Shown here: positions 1 through 12,126 of the stretch, piece after piece
Layout: every line of letters begins with the position of its first letter
Numbering within the stretch: position 1 is the stretch's first letter
Source: Astrothelium macrocarpum
Taxonomy: Eukaryota > Ascomycota > Dothideomycetes > Trypetheliales > Trypetheliaceae
DNA length: 64,000 bases
Direction of reading: 5' to 3'
NCBI GenBank assembly: GCA_021030915.1
Contig: JAGEMR010000037.1
Location: 177,206-241,205, forward strand
Notes under the pieces: generated by a model
What the model saw: the letters and a program-made list of their open reading frames with translations, nothing else
What the model was told of the DNA's origin: nothing
The model's database searches: none
Position numbers and translations under genes: made by a program

Positions 1-912
1 ATAAACGAGTGGAATATACAAACAAATGGAACATACAAACGAATAAAATATACAAACGAATGGAATATACAAATGAATGGAACACGAATATCAAAAAAAT
101 TACCACCTTAATTAGAAAATTATCAATTATTCAACATTATTATCAAAAATTCTATCTATATTATTTATATCTGATTCAGAATTTTCTTTTTTATCATTTT
201 CGCATATTCTGATATTATATCCAATTTTTTCGCAATTTTTATAATATCTTTGATATATAATATTATTTTCTATTCCATCATTATAATCAATATTCAAATA
301 TCTAAATTTCGTATAATTAATTTTTATGATATCTAATTTTTGGATTTTTTCTTTATTTAAAATTCCATTTATTTATAAATATTTTCTTTTATATATTTTA
401 CGTTTTATATGAATTATATTTATTATTTCAAATTCTTAAATTCATATTTTTATAATCTCAAATTGATATATTATTATATATATATTTTTAATAAAATTTT
501 TTAATATTTTAATAAATCTAATTGACCAATTTTTTTGAAAATTTATAAATTTTTTAAAAATTAATATAAATTAAAATTCGAATTTTTTGATATTTTTCGG
601 TATTTTAAATTTTTAAAATATTTTTTATAAAAAAAATTCTGATAAAATTTTTAATTATATATCCAATTTATTTAATATTTTTTATGAATTAAAAAAAATA
701 AAATTAATATTTTTAAAATTTTTTAAAATCTGATTTTTTATAATTGATATTTTAAATATATTAATAAAAATTAATAAAAATTCTATTTTTATAATATAAT
801 TGATTTGATTATATATTAAAATATTAATTTAATAAAAATACATTTTTTTTAAAAATAAAAAATAATCTATATTTAATAATTATAAAAAATATGATAAATA
901 TAATAATATATA
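1..912. other. AT-rich RIP island, left edge
   Basis: Very AT-rich sequence with no supportable gene. The first 90 bases contain a short degenerate repeat built on the word 'tggaatatacaaa' (period about 15-17). The rest is homopolymer-like A/T sequence, as expected for DNA saturated with C-to-T changes. Nothing else is recognisable up to the terminal inverted repeat that starts at 913. Confidence 0.7.
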
Positions 913-1322
913 ACGTGGTTTACCACTCAGCCGGTCATATCAGTCAGTCGGTCACTTTCCGCACCAGAAAACCATTTAAACTTTTGTCGTGTTCTAATTT
1001 TTTAACGATTATATCAATTTATGTTAAAGAAGAGAATATTATTCTTGCTATTAATATAATTCAGTCTGTAAAATTTTAAAATAAAAATTTAAATCAATAT
1101 ATAATTATGAAATATTATAATATTTTATAGAATTTATTAAATAATAGAATAAATAACTGATAATAATATATATTAATTCAATTATAATATCATAAATTGG
1201 ATTAATTTAAAAAATAATCATTAATCAAATATATATTCGATCAAAATTCAAAAGGATTTTTATTATATTTTTTTAATATGAAAGATATGACTAATCTTTT
1301 ATTGAAATCGTGTGAAAATAAA

Positions 1323-1705
1323 TTAATTAATAGATATTGAATAAGACGATTTATTGATGTATAATCAGATTTCAAAATCAAATTCAATCGTTTATATAAT
1401 TATTAAAAAATATTATAAAAAGATTTAAAGATTACTTCGGATTAATTTGAATTATTATATAATATAATGAATAAATATGGAATATATGAAAAGAATATTT
1501 ATAATTTTAATAAAATAAATTTTATGATAAATATAATAATCGTATTAATAATAATAATATATATTAAAAAATATGATAAAATCAAATTTATATAATCTGA
1601 TAATCGGAAATAAATTATAATTATTAAATATATTAATATTAAAAATTAATATATTCCGTTTTTTATTATTATTTAAAATATTTATTATTTCATGAATTGA
1701 ATTAT
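1323..1705 (+). pseudogene. pogo/Fot1 transposase remnant, N-terminal and central part
   Basis: Translation from about 1330 reads IRRFI, then SDFKIKFNRLYNY, then FELLYNIMNKYGI, then KNIYNFNKINFMINI. This is the order seen in Fot1/pogo transposases, where the last piece is normally IYNFDETGFxxG and carries the first catalytic Asp. Here the Asp codon reads Asn, a G-to-A change. In-frame stops stand where Trp or Gln is expected. The reading is broken at 1706 by the LTR retrotransposon and resumes after 8461. The family call is from pattern recognition of these motifs; a profile search would settle it. Confidence 0.72.
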
Positions 1706-2082
1706 TGTTATGATCCTAGGTATCCTAGAGGTCAAGTCTACCTGGGATCAAGGTGGCTTCTGAAGTGAGTCGGTAAAGGACTGAATTAGCAAAGAGTAAT
1801 ATGTTTGGTAGTTCAAAATTCTACTGAAGACGTTATCAAAGACTAATTTAGAGAATGGTTTTGAATATAACGAGGCCATAATGGTCGCGTTGCATTCCTA
1901 TATATTTGCAACATTTCCTGGCTCATAACAGAAGGCTCCTGAGTCAGAGGTTGGCTCTTCTGGCTCATAGCATGAGTCTTCTGAGTCAGAGGTTGGCTCT
2001 CCTGGCTCACAGCGCGAGCCTTCTGAGCCAAAGGTCGGGTGGGTACACGGACGTATATACAGCCCTCTCAGTGGTCACAACA
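1706..2082 (-). repeat. LTR of the gypsy element (3' LTR in element orientation)
   Basis: 377 bp, TG...CA bounded, flanked on the outside by ATTAT. It pairs with 8080-8456. Both LTRs hold an internal GC-rich 42-bp tandem duplication (1939-1980 and 1981-2022, then a partial third unit). This tandem core keeps far more C and G than the rest of the element. Confidence 0.93.
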
Positions 2083-3439
2083 CTATCCCCTCCTTTTCGG
2101 CACATGACCTCATATGTTTATATATGATGATGACGTGTCCTATGGTCATCATGATTTCTTCTTCTTGTATTTCCAAATTTCGCCCTTTCTGTTCTTCTGT
2201 TCGCCGCATACAACGTTTACTGAAATTATCTTCCGTTCCTCTCATTATGCGTCCTTATCGGAATTATATCCAGGGCGGTTGTTCTTGCCATCTGGCCCAG
2301 GATTCAGAGAAATATACCGAATGTATAAAAAAGGTGATTTTTTGCGACCTAATTATTTCGGACCGGGTATTTGAAAAGATCAATATTCAAATGAATCAAT
2401 TATGGGATGAAATATAAAAAAATATCCAGATATAACAGAAGATTATAATATGAATAATTCGTTTAAATTCGTAGATGAATTTATTACATCAAAGATAATA
2501 AAATCTTGTTATTCAAAAGGTGCAGAATATAGAAAAAATTCGTATTGATAAAATAATAAATTCTATATAATAGAACGTGACCGACGAAATCTTCGAAATT
2601 CCGAATTTCGATATATTATTTTTAAATTTTTTATTGAATTTTCTGAATAATAATATTTTAAGAATTACTGATGATTCTTTTAGATAATTGGGGTATTCAA
2701 TTCAAAAGAAAAAATTAATCTAATTTTTTATAATATACCCCTTTTTTTTTATGGAATTTTTTAATTTTTTATTGACAATTTTCTAAATTTTTTAATATCT
2801 TTTATATATTCTTCGAATTTGGGTATTCTTTTTATTTGATCAGATATAATTCGTTATAATAATCGAATATTCTTTTCATTTCAAATTCATTCTTTTTTTC
2901 TGATTCGAAATAAAATATTTTTTGATATAATATCATTATATTTATTAATTGGAATAGGAATATATAAAATATTGGATGGATTTTGACGTCCTATGATAAT
3001 TTCAATTTAAAATTTATTGATTCCTTCTATTCTTATATCAGAAATGGTCCGATTTTGACTGATTCTAATTTTTTTATTGATAATTTATTTTTGAGATTTT
3101 TAATAAATAAATATATTTTATTTCCCTTTTTTAATTAAAATCTATTTTTTCTGAAAATATTTATTTTCGTATTTCTGATTAATATCTATTGATTATTTTT
3201 TTGGATATTTTTTTTTATTTATATCAGAATTTCTAATTTATATGATATATTTTATTATATTTAATCTGAGAATATTTCCGTGTTTTATTTAATTCGGTTT
3301 TTATTATTTTATCCTAAAATATATTCCATTAATATTTTTTATATGATTAACAATATTTTCTAATTTAATACTAATTATGCCATAGATAATAAAAATATCC
3401 AATTATTGTATTGATTATTTATATAATATTTCAAATATT

Positions 3440-6400
3440 ATTCTAATATCTGATTTATACGTTCTATCTGGCCATCAGTTTTTTTATAATATATTATGAA
3501 TATTTTCAATTTAATTCCGAATTTATTTAAAATTATTTTCTAATAGACTGATGTAAATCTTCAATCTCTATCAGATATGACATTCGCCGGAATTCTAAAA
3601 TATTTGATTAATTTTTGGAATAATAATTCGGTTATATGAATTATTTTATACGTTTTCTTGAATTATTCGACGATAATATATTTTATTAATTTATTTATAA
3701 TAATCATGATTATATCATATTCTAATTCTATTATTGGATCTTTTGATTTGAATAAATTTATAATAAAATCTATAATGATCTATTCGAATAATCTATACAA
3801 TGATTCTATTAATATAATTATTCCTTTTTTTATTTATATATTATATTTGTTTTTTTGATACGATTTATATTTAATAATATAATTTTGAATATATTCTTTT
3901 ATTCTTTCAAAATAACAATTTTATTGAATATTTTTTATAATTTATATGATTTTTGGATATTTATAAAATAATCCGATATAATATTTTTCAATAATTTTTT
4001 CGATCTTTTTTAATAAAATCGTAATCTTTTATTCTATTTATTAATTTTGTTTAAAAACGGTCAGAATTATATTGATTTTTTTACAATTTTCTGATAATAT
4101 GCCATTTTGATTAATCTGAAAAATCGTCTGATTTTTGACTTCTTTGGTCATATAATCTGACCTTCAATTTAAAACATCAGTTCTAGAATTATTTTTTTCT
4201 GATATATATTTAATGATAAATTTATATTATTCTAAGAATTCTAATCATCTGACCTATCATCGATTCAATTATTTCATTATTATAAAATAAATGAGATTTT
4301 TATGATTTATAAAAATTTCCAAAAATGGTAATCCTTTAATATATATTCTCCAATATTATAAAATAATAATTATGATAAAAAGTTTTTTATTATAAATATC
4401 ATAATTTTATTCTGGTCCCGAAAATTTCCTCGAATAATATCCTATTGAATACCATTTCCCATTTTATATTTGCTGGCGCAAATATGCCCCTATTATCAGA
4501 TCGGATATATCAATTTCAATCTATATTAATTCTAATGATTCAATGATTCTTAATACAAAATTCCATAAATAATCTTTTTTGAATATTTCGAATATTTTTT
4601 TTTCATTTTTTTTAAAAATGAATATTTTTTTAATTTTTATTAATTCTGTTAAAAATTGCGTTTTGAAGAAATATTTATTGATGAATCTTCTATTATAATT
4701 AACGAATTCCAAAAAAAATTGAACATTTTTTATATTTTTTGATTCTGGCCAATTTTCAATTGATTTTATTTTATCTGAATTAATTCATATGATTTTTATC
4801 CCAATAATATAATTTAGGAAATTCGTTTTCTTGATCCAGAATTCGTATTTTGATAATTTCAATTATAAATTTCGTTTATCCAATTCTTGGAATATTTATT
4901 ATATATATTATGTATATTCTTTTCTAATCTTTGAATAGATAAAAATATCGTCTAAATATATTATTACAAATTTATCGAAATACGATCGTAATATATTATT
5001 TACAAATATTTGACAGCTGACTGGCGTATTTATGAATCCAAATGGCATAATAAGATATTCAAAATATCCATATCTTGTTCAGAATGCTGTTTTCCATTTT
5101 TCACCTTCCTTCATCCTTATAAGATTATAGACTTCTAATAGATCCAATTTGGTAAATCATTATATATCTAAAAGTCTATTCTATAATTCTATGATATTTA
5201 ATAACGGATATCGGTTTTTGATTATTATTTTATTAAACTGTCAATAATTTATATAAAATTGTAAATTTTTATTTTTTTTTAATATGAAAAGAATCGGATA
5301 TTTTATAAATAATTCCGATTTTCTGATAAAATTCTTTTTTAGATTCTTATTCAAATATTCTTTTAATATTTTAAATTCTTTATTGGATAATATATAAATA
5401 AATCTGAATATAGATTGTTTTTCCATAAAAAATTTTATTTTATAATTCTATAATTGGTATTTAAATAATATTTTAATATCTAATTCTTTTTTAAAAAGAT
5501 ATATCCATTTTTTGTATTTTAAAAAAATTTCAGAAACGGTTGGAATTATTTTTAAATTATTAATTTTTCGACCTTTTTATTCTTTTGGAATATCTGTTAT
5601 ATCCGAGATTTCTTCAATATGAATCTCATTTTTTAAAATGATTTATATGAAATAGTCATCTGTCTCATCTTCTACCGTATCAGGGTACGAAGGCCTTGAT
5701 ATAATCCCACAATTACATCTATTCATTCTCAATATTTCATTCTTTCAATTGATGATTAGATTATATTATTACAATCAAAATAATCCTAATACGATATCGT
5801 ATCTGACCATGATAATAATATCGAATGTGATTACTTCAGTATATCCTGTGATAGTCATGAATATTGATCGAATTTCTTCTGAAATTTCACCGGTTTCTGG
5901 CATTTTTTCTCCTATTATTACGCGTATTGCGTATTTTTGGTCTTTTGATTTGATTGATAGATCTAATAAATTTTGAAGTATTTTGAATACGAAATTCCCA
6001 TTTATTTCTGAATCGATTAATGCCTTAATCTTTTCATTTTCTTCTAATATTATTATAATATATAATAAATGGTTGGATATTTGAATAACATTTAAATCTA
6101 TACACGTATCTTGTATGTAGAGTCTAGATCTTTTTCCTATAACACGTGTATTCTCATTATAATTTGTCTTATGGATGTGGGCGAATGTTGTGTTATTCCG
6201 TAATCATTATAATAAGGACAAATTTCCCTATTTCTGTAATATCGTTCGTTGATCAATATATATTCTCCTTTTTATCGTCGGTGGATAAAATAATTAATTA
6301 GATTATAATTTTCTCACGATTGTCGTTCGTATTATTCTAATTTTTCCGCTGTATGAATTTCATAATCCGTGTCATCATATTGATAATAATATATTTCTTT

Positions 6401-7939
6401 ATGGTCTGAATATTCTCTATCCGTGAATAATTATTTTTGGAAATAATCCCTGATCCAATAATCGTAGACGGATTATGTTGATAAATCCATTTAGGAATAT
6501 TTCGCATTTCTTTTAAATAATGGCGCATTTATGAATATGATTTCCTCTATTTCTTCGTCTATAAATGTGCCCCTTTATTATTGGTCATATGTATGCCTTC
6601 TGTAATTCTTATTATAATACTGCCATTACTGCATTTTTCGGTATTCAGAATATCGTGGATTCTGTATATCAGTGACATTATTTCGTCAAATATTTTCTTT
6701 TATTTTTTAATATCCTCAATATTCCGGTAATTAATATTTTTGATTTCGATATTCTTCTGGCAAAATTAATCGCTTATGATCCGAATTGGTTATATCAAAT
6801 GAAATATTTTCTTATATCTCAAAATTTTCCGATAACAGTTTCATAAAAATTCCGAATTATTTTCTGAAGATTTGTACCGTAACAGTATATATTGGGCAGT
6901 TGGAAATCGTGTATAATCTAATCATAAGATGATTCTTGTGATTAAATTGTTTTAATACTTCTCCGACATATTATTGAAATATGAATTCGATTACTGAATA
7001 TCTTCTGATGATTTGATTTATTCACTGGTTCGATTGCGTTATATATTCTCGCATTCTTTCGCGGGCTTTCTGTATATTTCTTGGTACTGGAGGTGGATTA
7101 TTCTTCCCACCGTCGTCCTATTGGTCGAACTACCATTCGTTTCCCTCATCGGACGCTTTCTGAATGATTCCTTTAATTAAAATTTTCTCATTCAGGTTAT
7201 TTATTAAAATCATATTAATTTCCTTTTCCATGATTGCGACTTCCTATCGTATTATATTGGATTTGGATCGGCAATTTTTTGTAAAATGTCCCTCTTTTCC
7301 GCAAGAATAATATTTTTTATTTTTAGATCCTTTTTTTGGACGGATATTGTCCTTTTTTCCTTTTCCGATAAAATTAAAATCCATTGGATCGCCGTAATTA
7401 TTATTCTGAATTCATAAATTTCCCCGTTCTACGGATAATTTTCGAATCCCCCTTTTTTTTAGAATTCTTATATATAATTTATCGTCTAATTTAATCGCCG
7501 CCTTCATTAATTGCGGTAGGATATCCGTGATACCTGTATAGCGCATTAATTCGTCCTTGACGTTATTCTTAAATCTTCTATAAAATATAAAACGGAACGT
7601 TTTATCATTCCATTCGATCTATTGAATATATTCCTGGAATCTAATTATATAATCTATCGTTGAAATCTTTTATTTGATATTCAGAATCGCTTATTCGGCT
7701 ATTATTTATTGATTGAATATTCCGAATATTTTAATAATTTCTTTTTTGAATATATCAAAATTTTGAAATATACTATTGGTCATTTGATCTCCAGCCCCTG
7801 TCATATAACTAATGAGACGTGGTCGGATCCAATAGAATATTCTTCCTTTCATAAACGTGATTACAAAAAGAGATTGATTGGTTATTGCAATACCTTCGAA
7901 CATGAGATATAATTGAATGATATTGAGCCAATCCTCCAT
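3440..7939 (-). pseudogene. gag-pol remnants of the gypsy element
   Basis: Minus-strand relics run in this order. Gag lies at 7706-7939 (WLNIIQLYLMFEGI and FxKGRxxxWIRP). A CCHC zinc knuckle lies at about 7273-7320 and reads YYSCGKEGHFTKNC; the first Cys now reads Tyr (TGT to TAT, RIP-type). Reverse transcriptase at 5035-5095 reads WKTAF and YGYFEYLIMPFG. Its active site at about 4940-4965 reads YLDDIFIY. Integrase at about 3540-3600 reads NVISDRD, and TDGQIERINQ lies at about 3455-3485. Stops interrupt all parts. Protease and RNase H were not recognised individually. Confidence 0.85.
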
Positions 7940-8079
7940 CTTGGAACGGTCTCCATAAAAGTCATCAGATTTTCTGGCTTTTCCGTCAAATCGTGGTGTG
8001 GGTCGGTTTCCTCTAGCCTGGGATAAACCGTCGCCGTTCTGCGATTATCCTTATTGACTCATTTTGAGGATATTCAACG

Positions 8080-8456
8080 TATTATAATCCTAGATATCCT
8101 AGAGGTCAAATCTATCTGGAATCAAGGTGGCTTCTGAAATGAATTGATAAAAGACTGAATTAATAAGAAGTAATGTATTTGATAGTTCAAAATTCTACTG
8201 AAGACGCTATCAAAGACTAGTTTAGAGAATGGCTTTGAATACAACGAGGCCATAGTGGTCGCGTTGCATTCCTATATACTTGCAACATTTCCTGGCTTAT
8301 AACAGGAGGCTCCTGAGCCAGGGGTTGGCTCTCCTGGCTCACAGCATGAGCCTTCTGAGCCAGAGGTTGGCTCTCCTGGCTCACAGCGCGAGCCTTCTGA
8401 GCCAAAGGTCGGGTGGGTACACGGACGTGTACACAGCCCTCTCAGTGGTCACAACA
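8080..8456 (-). repeat. LTR of the gypsy element (5' LTR in element orientation)
   Basis: 377 bp, the same length as the partner at 1706-2082 with no net indel. Differences are C/T and G/A transitions, so divergence reflects RIP more than age. The 42-bp tandem units are at 8313-8354 and 8355-8396. The right target duplication ATTAT follows at 8457-8461. Confidence 0.93.
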
Positions 8457-8461
8457 ATTAT

Positions 8462-9501
8462 AAAATCAGAATTTTTTGATAATTAAATTATTAAATTTAT
8501 TTTTAATAAATGAATTAATAATAAAATAAATTTGAATTAAATTTAATATTTTAATAAATATATAAAAAATTATTCAAAAAATTATATATTAATTATTAAT
8601 TATTAATAAATATAAAAGTCATTTATCAGCCGAATTCAATAAATTTTATGATAAAAATAAAATTATTTTAATTAATATATTTATATATTCATTTTATTTA
8701 TTTTAATTATTAAATATCATATTATATTCATTTTTAAAATGTATATATAATAATAAAATCAATTTATTAATTAAAATTATGATTAATTATATCATCAAAT
8801 TTGAATTTTTTATCGTATTTAAATCCGTCCATTTCAAAATTTTTATAAAATCAAATATCAAATCTAGATTTAAAAAAATTAGAATTATATTTTGAAATTC
8901 AGATTTTATAATTTTCAAATTAAATATTTATTTAAAAATATTTATATTATCAGATAATCATTTATTAATTATTTATGAATAAAAATTGTAAATTTTTTCT
9001 AATTTTTAATAAATAATCAAATAATTCAATTTCATCAAAAAACGAATTTTTATTTATTAAAAAAATTCTTTAATATTAATTATTGAAATTATAAATTAAA
9101 TAATGAAAAATATATAAATAATAACGTATTTAATTATTTTTTTGACTGAACGAATACGTATTTTTAAAAACGTAAATATGATATTTATAAAATATCGAAA
9201 AATCAAAAAATCATATATATAATTTGAAAAAATATTTAATATAAATAATTTTATAAAATTATTAATTAAAAAAAATTCAAAAAAATGATATATATCTGAT
9301 AAAATTGAAAATAATAATTTATCAAAAAAAATGATAACGATTTTATAATGATATAATAATTATAATATAATTAAATATAATACATATATTTATAATAAAA
9401 TTAAAAAAATAAATATTAAATCAGAATTTGATAAAAAATAAATAAATTTTTAAATTATTATTATATATATTAATATTGATAAAATATCTGATATAAAAAA
9501 T
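8462..9501 (+). pseudogene. pogo/Fot1 transposase remnant, C-terminal part, plus 3' end of element
   Basis: At about 8614-8695 the plus strand reads SHLSAEFNKFYDKNKIILIN. This matches the region after the second catalytic Asp of Fot1/pogo transposases (DGHxSH...), downstream of the first motif found before 1705. The rest is heavily AT-shifted and no longer readable. The stretch 9121-9501, reverse-complemented, aligns base for base over about 350 bp with 63640-64000, showing that both belong to one repeat family. Confidence 0.65.
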
Positions 9502-9744
9502 GACTGACTGATTGATATAATCGATTAAATAATAAATCACGTTAATCATAAAAAATATTATAATATTATTTAAATTAAAATTAATAATTCAATTTTAATA
9601 TATAATTTAGAATTATTAAAAAATTTAAATCCGATTTTATTATTCGTTATTATTATTGAGATAATTAGATTCGAACGTGTGGTGGTGAGAGTCAAATTGG
9701 GTGGGCGAATGCTCGGGCCGGGCGAATGGTGGTGGAGACTCCTA

Positions 9745-9944
9745 ACGGATAGTGGCTCAAAACGTTGCAAAATTTTATATCAAAAATACAAAAATATATT
9801 ATATATATAAATTTTTATTAAATTTATATTATAGTTTTCAATATATAAATTAGAATTTAATTATTTAAAATTATTTAATAAAAAATTATATATAAAATAT
9901 TTTTGTATTTTTTATATTTTGCAATGTTTTGAGCCACTATCCGT
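9745..9944. mobile_element. 200-bp MITE with long terminal inverted repeats
   Basis: The ends begin ACGGATAGTGGCTCAAAAC on the left and the reverse complement closes the right end. The inverted match continues, with RIP-like mismatches, for about 50 bp per arm. The element is flanked by TA on both sides (9743-9744, 9945-9946). It is exactly 200 bp and has no coding capacity. It is therefore a Tc1/mariner-type miniature element. The interior is nearly pure A/T. Confidence 0.82.
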
Positions 9945-10313
9945 TATGGCCGACCGAGGCCCTTCCCTATTGGGGGCCAGCATCCGCCGCAAATGTTCCC
10001 GACAACCGGCTCCGCAACTCCACATGATCACACCATCGATCTCACAAGTCGCCACCTCATCCGTTGTATCAATCTCGTCGGACGTCAAGAATAGTAGCTT
10101 TGTGTGATCATGCTCATGCATCGTTTTAGCAACCTGTGTCTTACCTTTCTCCTGTGAAGGTCCCATATTTCTTGCTCTGCTCTTCTCCGCGAGCATAAGA
10201 AAACCCTCTACAACACGAAGCGCCACTTGGCTTGACCGTATACTGTACGTCGTGTTGATGTTTGCGAATACTCTATATGACGTTTTTGCACGGGGCTTTG
10301 CCCACCCCCCCAA
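9912..10313 (-). CDS. Hypothetical open reading frame running into the MITE
   Basis: An open frame of 133 codons with no recognised domain. The mid part carries an acidic-polar stretch and a CxxDGVIMWSCGAGC-like segment. The last codons and the stop lie inside the MITE inverted repeat, so if the frame is coding its original C-terminus was replaced by the insertion. No signal peptide or membrane segment is obvious. It may be a gene fragment or chance. Confidence 0.25.
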   Translation of the reverse strand: MGGWAKPRAKTSYRVFANINTTYSIRSSQVALRVVEGFLMLAEKSRARNMGPSQEKGKTQVAKTMHEHDHTKLLFLTSDEIDTTDEVATCEIDGVIMWSCGAGCREHLRRMLAPNREGPRSAITDSGSKHCKI

Positions 10314-10390
10314 CAGAATGCTTTGAATGAATCAGACTATTCATCTGCTCCAGAAACTTTGAATGACGCACCTATCTACTCTTAAGGGGC

Positions 10391-10720
10391 TCAAAGGAAG
10401 GAAATGACTTCGCCCTTGAAAACTCCTCCTTGTACTGTTGCGAACTGATCAGTGCTGTTGATCTGGACCTTACATAAAGGACGCATATTGATTTCGTTCC
10501 CATTTATAAAGCGTTTAAGCAAGAAAATGGCGCGGTAATTACCGGACTTGGTAAGAAATGGAATACCATGTTTATTTGCATATTGAACCTGCGGAAAAAG
10601 TCGTTTGAAACGTTGAACAAGCTGGCATTGCACCATGCGTATATTGTAGTAATTACGTTGCTCTCCATCTTGACGCTGACTGTAGCGGTTAAGGTTGGTT
10701 CCGAGTTCGGCTGCCATCAT
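10391..10720 (-). CDS. Hypothetical small protein
   Basis: An open frame of 109 codons, basic and rich in Asn, Gln and Arg, with no recognised motif. No convincing signal peptide precedes it, although the isolated position beside a RIP island is where small effector-like genes are often found. A possible acceptor site lies inside the frame, so the start is unsure. Chance cannot be excluded. Confidence 0.25.
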   Translation of the reverse strand: MMAAELGTNLNRYSQRQDGEQRNYYNIRMVQCQLVQRFKRLFPQVQYANKHGIPFLTKSGNYRAIFLLKRFINGNEINMRPLCKVQINSTDQFATVQGGVFKGEVISFL

Positions 10721-11253
10721 TCCGTCACACCGTCAAAGGCTAACGGATTTGTGAACAAAAACGTTGTGCCAGGGGGAGGCCATGAAACATGTTGTCTTAT
10801 GTTATCAGACTTCGATACAAATGGCGATGGTATTCTTAATCAACTACAAGCAAAGGGAGTGCGGCGAAATAGGAGAGAAAAGGATGACTAAGCTGGTCGA
10901 CGCGAAAAGCCTGCACATTTTAAAGGGAAAGTCTAAGCCAACAAATAGACAAGCATGCGTAATGACAATAGCAGCAGCATTCAGCACGCTGTCCATCTTT
11001 TCAGCCTCCTGAAAATGGATCGCTCGCAATTTTCCGAAGCCGATAATGTTCAGATTGGTGCGTGTCCAGAGACAATGCGGCACAGTGGACTCTCTTCCGC
11101 CAGCTGTGCTTGCCATGACTGACCTCAGAAACTATGCTAGCTCAAGCTTTGCCTATCTTCCCAGGAATCTGAACATACTTAAAGCTACCAAAAGCAACCT
11201 ACAAAATTCATATCCTTGAAGAAAGCCCAGGCTCCCGATATCCGCTCTCCCTC

Positions 11254-12126
11254 ATGGATGACGCCAAGGTCGTCTTAATCACTGGTCCAAATCGCGGTGA
11301 GCTCTACATCTAGACACTCAGTCGAAGCTTTGTCTAACAGCCAGTGTGACCAGGCATCGGCCATGCCCTTTTAACGGCTTTCCTAGGCCACAAGAATACC
11401 ATAGTCATAGCTGGTGTACGAGATCCGACTACACCGGCGTCCGCTGCTTTGTCATCGCTCCCTATAGCGGAAGGCAGCAAACTCATTGTTCTCAAAATTG
11501 ACAGTAGCTCGGATTCGGACCCCAAAACGGCTGTGACTGACCTTTGGTTATCTTATGGTGTAACTAAACTCGATATTGTTATCGCCAACGCCGGAATGGG
11601 CGACATTGCCGAATCCGCACTTTCAACACCTCTTGAAGCTATCCAGCGTCATGTAAACGTTAACGCTATTGGCGTTTTGGCTCTGTTTCAAGCTACGGAA
11701 CCGCTTCTACGCAAAGCAGCTACACCTAAATTCTTCACCATGTCATCCAATTTGGCTAGCCTTGGTCTTATGGAGTACGTACCTGGACCTTGGCTTGCTT
11801 ACGGGATCTCTAAAGCTGCTTTGAACTTTTTGACTCGCAAGATACATTTTGAAAACGAATGGCTTACGATTGTGGTCTTGAGTCCCGGTTGGGTGCAGAC
11901 GGATATGGGCGCCTTCGCCGCTAAGGCAGTAGGTGTTGAAGCCGCACCAGTGCGACTTGAAGAAAGCATACAAGGATTGCTTAAAGTTGTAAGCAAATCC
12001 CATTTTCTCTCTGCTCCAACTTACCTTCTTTGGTGGGTTCTTACTCCATGGCAGATTAAAGAGTCATCCCGAGGGAAGTTCTCTGGCGAGTTCATATCAC
12101 ATGAAGGAGAAACAGTCCCCTGGTAG
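11254..12126 (+). CDS. Short-chain dehydrogenase/reductase (SDR)
   Basis: Exons 11254-11296 and 11354-12126 join across a 57-bp GT...AG intron into 271 residues, the usual length of classical SDRs. The product is an NAD(P)H-dependent oxidoreductase with a Rossmann fold. The cofactor motif TGPNRGIG is at residues 10-17, NAG at 93-95, the catalytic Ser near 145-146 and the YGISK active-site pair Tyr164/Lys168. The intron splits the Gly-rich motif. The overall pattern resembles fungal ketoreductases of the NorA/Nor-1-like type, but the substrate is not deducible. It stands alone between the RIP island and a membrane-protein gene, with no sign of disruption. Confidence 0.9.

Larger units (their letters stand above)
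1706..8456 (-). mobile_element. Ty3/gypsy LTR retrotransposon, RIP-inactivated, minus orientation
   Basis: Two direct LTRs of 377 bp (1706-2082 and 8080-8456) start with TG (RIP-changed to TA on the right) and end with CA. They are bounded by the same 5 bp, ATTAT, at 1701-1705 and 8457-8461. On the minus strand the order is gag, zinc knuckle, reverse transcriptase, integrase, polypurine tract, LTR, which defines Ty3/gypsy and not Ty1/copia. A purine-rich tract (GAAAAGGAGGGGATAG) adjoins the left LTR at 2083-2098. Internal stops and the strong AT shift show it is dead. It inserted inside an older DNA transposon. Confidence 0.93.
913..9542 (+). mobile_element. Fot1/pogo-like DNA transposon, RIP-degraded, split by a gypsy insertion
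   Basis: The element has terminal inverted repeats at about 913-954 and 9502-9542, both next to a TA dinucleotide (911-912 and 9543-9544), the target duplication of Tc1/mariner elements. The two ends differ only by C/T and G/A changes. Without the retrotransposon at 1706-8456 and its duplicated target, the element is about 1.88 kb, the usual size of Fot1-type elements. A degraded transposase reads on the plus strand on both sides of the insertion. Trp and Gln codons have become stops, as RIP does. It cannot be active. A second copy begins at 63588 in the opposite orientation. Confidence 0.82.

Noticed and set aside
1843..2031. Gln/Ser-repeat frame within the LTR (and 8217-8405)
   Set aside because: A by-product of the 42-bp tandem repeat in the LTR; LTRs of this type do not encode proteins.
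9919..10107. Plus-strand frame opposite the 9912-10313 frame
   Set aside because: No codon or domain support; overlaps the MITE end and the minus-strand frame.
10764..10891. EF-hand-like string DTNGDGILNQ on the plus strand
   Set aside because: Only one loop, lacking the acidic residue at position 12, in a frame without a partner EF-hand and overlapped by an opposite frame.
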